Shown: piece by piece, positions 56,044 to 64,000 of the stretch
Layout: every line of letters starts with the position of its first letter
Position numbering within the stretch: position 1 is the first letter of the stretch
Assembly: GCA_028753945.1 (NCBI GenBank)
Contig: JAPNXP010000002.1
Span: 8,246,001-8,310,000 of the forward strand
Reading direction: 5' to 3'
Source: Hexactinellida sp. DTS-2022
Taxonomy: Eukaryota > Porifera > Hexactinellida
DNA length: 64,000 bases
The notes under the pieces: model-generated
Told to the model about the DNA's origin: nothing
What the model saw: the letters and a program-made list of their open reading frames with translations, nothing else
Databases searched by the model: none
Position numbers and translations under genes: made by a program

Positions 56044-58240
56044 ATGGAACAGCAATGTATGATTTGGAAAAGTATGTTATTTGTAGTGCTGCTCAAACAA
56101 GTACTTCTAAAGGTCTCCAAACACTTTTGGCCTCCTACATTTCACGCATTGATGGACTTGCCCAGAAGATGGAGATTGCTTCACCACTTATATTGCATCT
56201 GGAATGCCGAAAACAGGACAGCACAACCGAGTAGTATCCAAGCTGCAAATAGAAAAGTGGGTTTCCACACATGCATCAACAGCAACTTCTGGAAAAGACT
56301 AAAGTTGCTTTCTTCCGAATTAGAATTAGAATTAAGCTGTAATCTTTATTCTGTACTGAAAATGTGAGTGACAATGTAAAACTATCGGTTGACCGCAGGA
56401 GGTCTACATCTATTGTTAGAACACTTGAATTTAGAGACACTGTCCGTGCTACTGAGCGTGATGACCAATGGGGAGACACTGTATTAGCTCGAGTATGTAA
56501 TACCATCGATCTTGTAGCTGTCGAGGCGAAATATCAAAAAGAGTGTCGCATTAATTTCTTTCTCAAAACAAATGAACAACACGAAGCTGAGTATTCACGT
56601 GGAAGACCAGAGAGTGAGTACAAATCTAAATCTTTTAATCGACTTTGCGAATATTTAGATGAAAATGATGATTGTCAATATCCTCTTCCTTAACTTATTA
56701 AACATATGGAAACTTAGGAAGGATACACGTTGAAGCACTTGAAGTCAAAACTATTGAATCACTACGGGACTAAAATAACTATGACCAGCATTCACGAAAA
56801 ACAAAGTGTTGTTAGTTTTATAGATGTAGCCCACAAGATTCTTCAGGACAAATGGGACTCAGAAAGATGTCATGACGAAGCAGAAGAGCGGATTCGTATC
56901 GTAAAATGGCAGCATCAATAATACTGGATGACATTCGGCTAACATCGTATGATTGTGCTAAATATCCTTCTCCAAATCTGGTCGCGATTGGGGATGAACT
57001 AGTACCCGATTCTTTAACATGTTTCCTTCATGGTATATTGAATCCTTGGGGGCTAATTATGAATACAATATAGAGAAGATGTACCGCAGTAGCTCAAACA
57101 ATAATTGCATCATGTCGACCAGGGTCATTCATTTCCCCAATGCTACTTGCGATAGCAGTGTATACATCGTAAATATGCATCACGCGAACTCATCGACATA
57201 TTGAGTAACCTGAACTTATTTGTCATTTATCGAGAAGTGCAGAGATATGAATATGCCATGATTAATTGTGAAGCACCGTCATATGATCTAACCGGATTTG
57301 TACAGTTCGTCTTTGGCAATGCTGACTTCAATGTTACTACACTCAATGGGAAGAACACATTTCACAGTATGGGTGGTATCGCATGTATGATGTATGACGC
57401 CAAGAGGGACTGAGGACAACAATATAGTGGTTCCAAGCAACTTGAACATTCCGTCTGCTGAAGGTATTGGTTCCTTTGGCAATGTACCATTATTGTCTTA
57501 TTGTAAACCATCAGTTCCAGGGCTTCAATCTATAGCAATTGTGGATCTCACTACAAAATCTGTTAAGCCACAAACTCTCAACTTTACTGATGCAATGGAT
57601 ACACTCTGGATTTCGGGATATCTTGTCGAGAAAACACCTCGGACTTCATGGAGTGGCTATATGCAAGTAGCGACGATGTGCGGTTCTATGATAAAAGTAT
57701 ATTTGAAGTGCTTCCTTTCATCAATTTGGATCCGACTAAACCCAGCACAATGAATACAGCATTGCACTTTGCTCAAAATCAGTGTGAAAGACAAGGTAAT
57801 CTAACATGTCCTGTAACATTTGATCAGTCTCTTAACATTAAAGCAGCTGAGATTGCGGCAGCGTCAGAGGATTTTGGGAAAATTTTAACTCGACTTGGAG
57901 GCTTCCACTTAATCATGTGTTACATGGGGTCAATTGGGAATATTATGTCTGGGTGTGGCCTCGAAGAACTATGGGAAACGGTATATGCAAATGACTCAGT
58001 TGTGCATATGATGAGTGGGCGCGCCTAATCAAGTTCTTTACGCGCTAATTTCTTAACCCAAGTAGCACTCATGAAGACTTTGATCCAAACACCAGGTTGT
58101 ATTGATGAAATTTACAAAGATCGATTATGTAGACTGTACAAGTCACTACTCGGCAAGGAGGTGCAACCTGAGGAAATTGTTGAAGAAGAGTGTGTCAAAC
58201 GATTTAGCAACCTTCTTTATCATGTATCTGAACCATAGAC
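56044..58240 (+). pseudogene. Pseudogene of a repetitive 'RLGGFH' protein family
   Basis: Fragments in order: a Leu-rich N-terminus in shifting frames; RVCNTIDLVAVEAKYQKEC (56364-56693); a helical region (56730-56921); ILDDIRLTSYDCAKYPSPN; then, best kept, VTFDQSLNIKAAEIAAASED and RLGGFHLIMCYMGSIGNIMS (57640-58030), and a tail ending ...VEEECVKRFSNLLYHVSEP. Frame changes and stops are frequent between 57060 and 57650. From memory, such proteins are very numerous in cnidarian, mollusc and fish genomes; their role is unknown to me, and the conserved D...GGFH pattern hints at a nuclease fold. Confidence 0.6.
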
Positions 58241-58329
58241 TCCTTAAGTAAAGGACTGGAACGTCGCAATCTCGGGGGTTTCAACTTGAGTCTGAGAGGC
58301 TCCAATTATAAAAATTGATAAAGCATTAA

Positions 58330-58480
58330 GTTTCCGGTCTCCAAATGTGATTTTTGGCAAATAGGGGTAACCTTTGGCACCCGTCAACAATTTGAGGTTT
58401 TAACTCAAAATTTCTCACAACTCGACAAGTTATGACGTCATTGTCACATTTCGAAAACCCTGAAAAGTCACTTAATAATT
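58330..58480 (+). repeat. Dispersed block shared with 7015-7165
   Basis: CCAAATGTGATTTTTGGCA, ATAGGGGTAAC, AAGTTATGACGTCATTGTCA and CATTTCGAAAACCCTGAAAA occur in both places in the same order. Confidence 0.8.
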
Positions 58481-59104
58481 CGAATTAGTTATTGAAAATA
58501 TACAAGTTGTATTCTCCTAAGGATGTTCTTTCTATATATCAATTAAATTATTAGGTCGCTAATCAATACTACGTTTTATTAACGATTATTTACATAAATC
58601 AGCTATCTTTTCCATATTGTAACTAGCCAAGTCACCCGTCGCCTTGCGACGACGAATTAGTAAACATAAATGGTTGGAATGCGATCCCAAATTAAAGCCT
58701 CTTACAATGCTACTGGTTGCAGCTTTGCTGTTAAATACTTCCCGATATACAATATTAATCGTATAGAGCCATTCCCGAGCTTTCTAGCCAAACTGTACGG
58801 CACTCTTCCCTGCATATCCCTTCCTCCATGCTTCTGCCATTAGCGATCGTAGTTACGTCCCTGGTTTATGACGAACGAATTGCCTCGGGTCGCCAACGCG
58901 GGATCCGACTACGTTAATGTAAGCACTCGAGGGGCAACCATGCATTTTGGAATCTGCATTCGTTTTGCCTTGTGGGTTTGTTATCAATCCGGCTAGCAAC
59001 AGTGTGTGGGTGAACTGTCTTACTGGATTACGTTGCATGATGTAGTAAATGATTAAGTAAATTTAACAAATTAATTTATTTTAGGCACTGCAATTGGTAG
59101 TACA

Positions 59105-59268
59105 TAATAGGATTAAGTTCCCAGTTAGCTTTAGCCAATATGAATAATATCCCAGTTAGCAGTAGCCAATAGGATTAATATCCCAGTTAGCAGTAGCCAA
59201 TAGGATTAATATCCCAGTTAGCAGTAGCCAATAGGATTAGTATCCCAGTTAGCAGTACCCAATAGGAT
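59105..59268 (+). repeat. ~30-bp tandem repeat within the Helitron
   Basis: Five or so units of CCCAGTTAGCAGTAGCCAAT followed by AGGATTAATAT. Confidence 0.85.
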
Positions 59269-59424
59269 CAGAGGCGTAGCCAGGGTGCGGCACTTGAGGC
59301 ACAGGCCGTACGCAAAAAGATTTGTGCCCACAAAATTGTCCATGAGTATAGTACTTTAGTGCGGAAATGCCGCACCCATAATCTACCGGTGGCGCACCTT
59401 CTTGCAGGCCTAGCTACGCCTCTG
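59269..59424. mobile_element. hAT-type miniature element, target duplication AATAGGAT
   Basis: CAGAGGCGTAGCCAGG and CTAGCTACGCCTCTG ends; AATAGGAT at 59261-59268 and 59425-59432, derived from the tandem unit it entered. Ends resemble 1199-1347. Confidence 0.92.
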
Positions 59425-59945
59425 AATAGGATTAGACCTTTAACAATAGGCTTATATATGCACATTAGTACGTAACAAAATGCCGTGTAATTCTGAAACT
59501 AACACCTTTTAGTGGAACCCAGTATATTTCCCGAAGTCTCCCTTGAAATAGCTTTCGATTGATATTTATTTCGTCTGCATCGGGTAATGTAGCAAATAGT
59601 TACAGGGGCGGGCGGACGGACAGACAGACGGACAGACCAAGCTTAAAGAGTAATATAGATTACTCTATAGAATACTGAATACAATTGAACATATTATATA
59701 AGCCTACTATCTGCTAGATAATGACTGTTATTGATTCGTTTGTAAGTGAACATGTTGTTTCATACAAGTGCAATGCAAACACTTGGAAGTTGGAACATTT
59801 TACAAGATGATGATGATGTCAATTAAATTATCTATTCAAAATAGTAACGTAAATACTACACGTGTCCTAATTTCTATTTGTAATAATTTTAAATAATTTT
59901 TATTTTTTTAAACATTTGAAATCTTCAAAATTAAAACAATAAAAA

Positions 59946-60068
59946 AATCCAAAATTGCAGCTGTGCCGACGCATGTTCCTTTGGTGGCACTATATTTTGG
60001 TGTTGGTTTATTGATAGTACCTCCAAAGGAACATGCTGTCGGCACAGCTGCAATTTGGGATTTTTTTT
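59946..60068. repeat. Palindromic mini-element copy 5 (best preserved)
   Basis: ATCCAAAATTGCAGCTGTGC on the left, GCACAGCTGCAATTTGGGAT on the right, with GACGCATGTTCCTTTGG facing CCAAAGGAACATGCTGTC. Confidence 0.8.
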
Positions 60069-60606
60069 CTCCATGTCATCATCACTATGAAGTTGTTAAA
60101 TTAATTCAGAAAGGTGCTTTAATAGGCAACGACCCTTAGTGAGTTGGAAGTCTCGTTTTAGCTAACTTCATTTGAAAGAAATTCAAGTTTAAGTAAAATA
60201 TAATAAGTGATGAGTCAGCATTTTTTATGTGCTTGATGGGTGATCACCCAACACCAGCCAACTCATTCGTAATATATAATTCACAAAATTGTATAAACTC
60301 ATTTTTTTTTACGATGTCATCATCACCTCAAGGTGTCATGACCCACTTGTATAGGTGGTATGTGCCATAAGGACCAATTAATCAATTGAAAGTTTGTTTC
60401 TATCTTGTATCATTTCTGAGATTAATGAAATTTAGCTAATTAGTATAAATATTCAATAAATATATTAATAATTTAACACCATTATTATGTTTTGCAAAAT
60501 AAATTAAGTTCAATTATTTGCAATCATTATTAATCTTTTTTGAATTTCACTATCATATTTGAAGTCAGCGCACTCGATAACCCCAATAATTATAATCTAA
60601 TCGGAA
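60069..60606. other. AT-rich spacer; no gene seen
   Basis: No coding frame or recognised element; contains part of the host repeat that surrounds the palindromic mini-elements (TCATCACCTCAAGGTGTCA). Confidence 0.3.
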
Positions 60607-61410
60607 CCGTCTCTATAAGAAAACACAGAGGGAATTAATTATGTCAGTGTATCCATTGTGCAATAATATTCTCGCACAAGTAAATATAATCACATAATCT
60701 GTCGTTGTTATGGAATATACAATCTTTTAGTTTTCAATTAGAAAATAGAAGCCTATTTGATTTCACAAGTGGAATCAATATATTCTTTACACTTTGAAGC
60801 ATTCGAATTAGATCTAGCACTTTTAATTGAACTGGAGTGTTAGTAAACAATGGAAATTTGCAACTCAATTGTGGCACAAACGAAGCCCAATTTGAAAATT
60901 CGTGCAATGTGAAAAGGTATAGAATTTAATTCTCTATCGATTGCAAATAAATTAAATATTCGGGCACCATTTATTGTTCCTTTTCTAACATTAAACAGGT
61001 TCAAAAATGTGTCAAAAATAAGTAATAAAAATCGTTACCCCAGGTGCACATCTGTAACCCATGAGATACCTGTCCTGAAAATTTCAGTTCTTAGTAAATA
61101 TAACTCTGTTCTGTGGAGAGGATTCGGAAGGATAAAAATAATAGAGAAATCCAAAATTGCAGCATGTGCCGACGCATGTTCCTTTGGTGGCACTATATTT
61201 TGTTGGTTGTTTATTGATAGTGCCTCCAAAGGAACATACTGTCGGCACAGGCTTCAATTTTGGTTTTTTTTCGCCAAGTCATCAACGCCTCAAGGAGTCA
61301 AGAACCATTTGTTAATTGGTCCGAGTCACAAGGAACGGCAGATAAATTTGAAGTTTGTTTTATCATAAACCATCTTGAGTTTAATGCCATTTATTCTTTA
61401 TGAATTGATA
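60607..61410 (+). repeat. Dispersed repeat, copy B (partner of 121-1105)
   Basis: Collinear with copy A throughout but without the 185-bp TA element. Contains palindromic mini-element copy 6. Confidence 0.7.
61147..61270. repeat. Palindromic mini-element copy 6
   Basis: Starts AATCCAAAATTGCAGCATGT, ends GGCACAGGCTTCAATTTTGG. Confidence 0.7.
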
Positions 61411-61731
61411 ACAAATTATATTATTAGTTAATTATTTATAAATCTTATCCACGGTGAGTTGAGTTAAGTCAACAAATTCCTTATATTTAATTATTTTATT
61501 TAATCCATTGTATAGAAATACGACAATTAAATAGAAGCCAGCTGGAATTTATAAGTTAGATCAATATAATTATCGCAAGTTGACACAATAGAGTAAGATT
61601 TAACAAGTTAAATCAATATAATTATTACAAGTTGAAACAATTGAATTAGATTTAACACTTTTACAGAAATTGAAGTGTGAGTAAAAAAGAAATTTCAACC
61701 CCCATTTATGGCAGAAATTAAACCCCTTTAA

Positions 61732-63295
61732 CTGTAGACTGCCTAATTGATACACGTTGTGTCAGGAGGGAAACATGTCGATCAAATCATTCAAATTTCG
61801 AGAAAATTCGGATTTAGACATGGTTTTGTATTCTCAATCGATTTCAATCATAAAATCAAAATTTTCAGAATTTGTTATGATGACGTAGCATAAAAGTGAA
61901 CTGCTCCACTTCCCACTCTCTTACTTTTGTAGATAAGAAATGTGAAAATCTCAGCGTGGGAATACCCATGAGAATATAGTAGACTAATCTTATCTTTTTT
62001 AGGATATTTGGGTGGACTAATATAGAGTTGTGACAGATATAACTCAAATATATGTATATTTTCATAATCCATGGTTTATCAAATACAGATTTATAATTTT
62101 TATGAAAACGACGTAACTTTATTTTCCTGATGCAGAATTGTTCAAATTTTGAGATCTGATAACTAATATGATAGTCGTATTTGTTCCTGTTTAGAAACAA
62201 AGGATTACTTATATATTAACGGCGTTATATCGATTTAAAGAGAAAGTGCGTGTCATCACTTTTTGTCTAAATCCTCGAATAAATATTTTCAAAAATTCTA
62301 GCATGTTGATATATTATTGTGCTCTTGTTGGATTTCAAATTTATAGGTTCTACATATTATATTCAAAAAACTACAGGTTAAGGTTCAGGTATACTCTAGA
62401 GCACTTCTACCAAAACTATTTACCCGAATTAATTAAATTTTTTACAGCGGATTTACTTCATCTTCTAACCGGCAAAAATGCAATAATATTCGAACTAGGT
62501 AACTCAGTGAAAAATATTTTTTCTAGAAAATCGTATTTTGCGGAACGGATAGGTTTTTTCCTGCTAATGATTAGGAGTAGATTGTTGCTGCATTGCATTA
62601 AGAAACTCCTAAACTATCATATGAGTGCAAGAATTCTTTTAATCACGTATGAGTCAAATTTTTCATCAATAAATGTGGACATCACTTTTTTCATCAACAA
62701 TAAATTAAATAAAAATAAAAATAAAAGTTACAAATGAAATCGCTACACTCATATGATAGAACTAATTGAGATCTGTCCAAAACCGTTGAGATTTTGTTTC
62801 TAGGTGGTATATGAGTCATAATATGACTTCCGCAATGGCAATAATTGTGTTTGGAGATAGCGAGGTTTGAAAAAAAGTGTCCCACATGGCAGTGGCTTAG
62901 GTAGAGGACACTAAAAAGTCTGTATCATTGAGAGTTTTCAATATTCTTCCATAATATTTGAAATTAAGATGCGATATATGCTGTTCTATCCAAATATAAG
63001 ATAAAACCTATATGTGGCAATGTCCCGAAATTATCAAGTTTCCATGGTATACTGCAACCGGCAACCAAAACCAGAACCCCAATATTTCTTTCAAAACTCG
63101 AAGTGAGTCAAACTGGAGAAATAATTGGAATTTTTCTTTGAAATTTCGTCAAAGTCCACATGGGTATCCACACAATCCGAAAATGCAATAAAAACGAGAT
63201 TTACCATAGTTTGGGGTTTATCGAAATTTTGGGATTTTGTAGAGTATACCTGAACCTTAAGTTATTTTCCTGAAAATCACACCGGCAGTCTACGG
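61732..63295. mobile_element. TTAA-flanked element, CYGTAGACTGCC family, long copy
   Basis: CTGTAGACTGCC and GGCAGTCTACGG ends with TTAA at 61728-61731 and 63296-63299. Collinear with 35081-35764 except that a GGTTCAGG-family element is inserted near its right end. Confidence 0.85.
62382..63256. mobile_element. TTAA-flanked element, GGTTCAGGTAT family, copy C (nested)
   Basis: GGTTCAGGTATACTCTAGAG and GAGTATACCTGAACC ends, TTAA at 62378-62381 and 63257-63260. Sits inside the CYGTAGACTGCC element; the uninterrupted copy at 35081-35764 shows the site without it (about 35725-35740). Confidence 0.85.
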
Positions 63296-63439
63296 TTAAA
63301 AAGAAATTCTTCTCCCATCAGACGCAGAATTTTGAGATTAATCCAAATATGAAATAGAAATTGGGGGTTTAGTAAAACATCTTTTGAGTTATGGACCAGA
63401 CAAATTTTGAAATGTGTTAAAAATGTGTCCAAAATGTGT

Positions 63440-63545
63440 TAATCAAAAATCGTAACCCCAGGTGCTAATTAAACGGTCCCAACGCACCTACATGCCAAAT
63501 TCAGCCCATCAACTATAAAGCTCTGGCCAGGGCACCGTCTACGGA
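63440..63545 (-). repeat. Dispersed GGTGCCCTGGCC box, inverted copy
   Basis: Reverse complement of the 1594-1712 block, from AAAAATCGTAACCCCAGGTG to CTGGCCAGGGCACCGTCTAC. Confidence 0.65.
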
Positions 63546-63584
63546 GAAATATTAATAATATCGTCAATAAAGGCAATGATTTCA

Positions 63585-63710
63585 ATGCTGGGCCACTATA
63601 CTAAAGTATAGTCGGCACAGTAATATTAATAATATTAATAATTACCAACCAAAGCACTAAGTTCGATACTGGGCCACTATACTTAGTATTGTTGGCTCAG
63701 TAATAATAAT
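63585..63710 (-). repeat. Inverted units of the TATACTATAGTATA palindrome family
   Basis: Two units, each GGCCACTATACTWARTATWGT followed by GGC(A/T)CAGTAAT, match 1110-1590 in reverse. Confidence 0.65.
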
Positions 63711-64000
63711 CTCAACCATAGCCTACTCTATATAAGGCCTACCATCAAATGTACCATGGATGAAGTAGTGTACGATGAGATTAATTTTATTAATTTATCT
63801 GTTATAATAAATAATTCTAATAAATTAATAGATTTTCTCTATTGAGTCTTTATTGCTTACTTAACAACAATGATAAGAATACATAAATAATAATGGGGTT
63901 CAAATTACAATAATAATAATAGAAGAGTATCCTTCTAGTCTATTTCATTAATGTGAGAACTTCTTCATTTTTCGCTATTCTATACCTTTAGATGCAACAG
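63711..64000. other. AT-rich end of the window; no gene seen
   Basis: TTAATTTATTA-type low-complexity sequence and scattered AATAAT runs. Confidence 0.3.

Larger units (their letters stand above)
58623..59659 (-). mobile_element. Non-autonomous Helitron, minus strand
   Basis: On the minus strand it starts A|TCTATATTACTCTTTAAG and continues TTGGTCTGTCCGTCTGTCTG, and ends with a GTCGTCGCAAGGCGACGG stem-loop, then GTGACTTGGCTAG|T. Both boundaries fit the Helitron A|T insertion rule. It contains a 30-bp tandem array and a hAT mini-element; no Rep/helicase frame. Confidence 0.85.

Noticed and set aside
61009-61368. 119-aa frame near the window end
   Set aside because: It lies across dispersed repeat copy B and a palindromic mini-element; the equivalent place in copy A is not open.
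62246-62737. 163-aa plus-strand frame
   Set aside because: It spans the boundary of two nested TTAA elements, so the frame is accidental.

Overview
The window reads as invertebrate metazoan nuclear DNA. It is AT-rich, its genes are split by spliceosomal introns, and it contains a Ty3/gypsy LTR retrotransposon, hAT elements with 8-bp target duplications, TA-flanked pogo/mariner-like and TTAA-flanked short elements, Helitrons, and minisatellites. I cannot name the species. I see no convincing host gene, rRNA or intact tRNA. Nearly all coding sequence belongs to mobile elements, and most of it is broken by frameshifts, stop codons or insertions.

Layout. 1-4.5 kb: diverged repeats, palindromic mini-elements and small hAT/TA elements with readable target duplications. 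4.5-8.1 kb: a Helitron-like insertion with duplicated hairpin boxes and ~140-bp tandem units. 8.6-11 kb: foldback repeats, one split by a Helitron with exact A|TC...CTAG|T ends. 11.6-12.8 kb: nested short elements. 13.64-18.42 kb: an LTR retrotransposon whose presumed primer-binding site is complementary to its own LTR, which suggests self-priming. 19.55-24.87 kb: the most unusual object, a ~5.3-kb element with 73-bp perfect terminal inverted repeats built from the palindrome GAGCATGCTC. It carries an NRF1-like DNA-binding segment on the plus strand and a cysteine-rich, intron-split gene on the minus strand. 24.9-29.6 kb: two minisatellites, both with a 45-bp period; one is interrupted by a 2.64-kb hAT element with a BED-finger transposase. 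30.7-31.7 kb: foldback repeat. 33.7-36.6 kb: a ~106-bp satellite interrupted by a four-element nest. 36.7-40.4 kb: a second, different hAT transposase pseudogene split by a 571-bp hAT miniature element. 41.1-42.6 kb: a three-level nest. 42.7-47.8 kb: TTAA and TA short elements, a foldback and a tRNA-like sequence. 51.5-58.2 kb: a tyrosine-recombinase pseudogene between TTAA-type termini, then a pseudogene of a repetitive protein family. 58.6-59.7 kb: a minus-strand Helitron. 60-63.7 kb: further copies of the repeats at the window start, plus nested TTAA elements.

How the parts relate. The elements are inserted into one another, and the target duplications let several insertion orders be read directly. 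The only gene set that looks like a coordinated system is in the 19.55-24.87 kb element, where the ends carry repeated palindromes with the GCATGC core and the interior encodes a segment like the DNA-binding domain of NRF1, a factor known to bind GCGCATGCGC-type palindromes.
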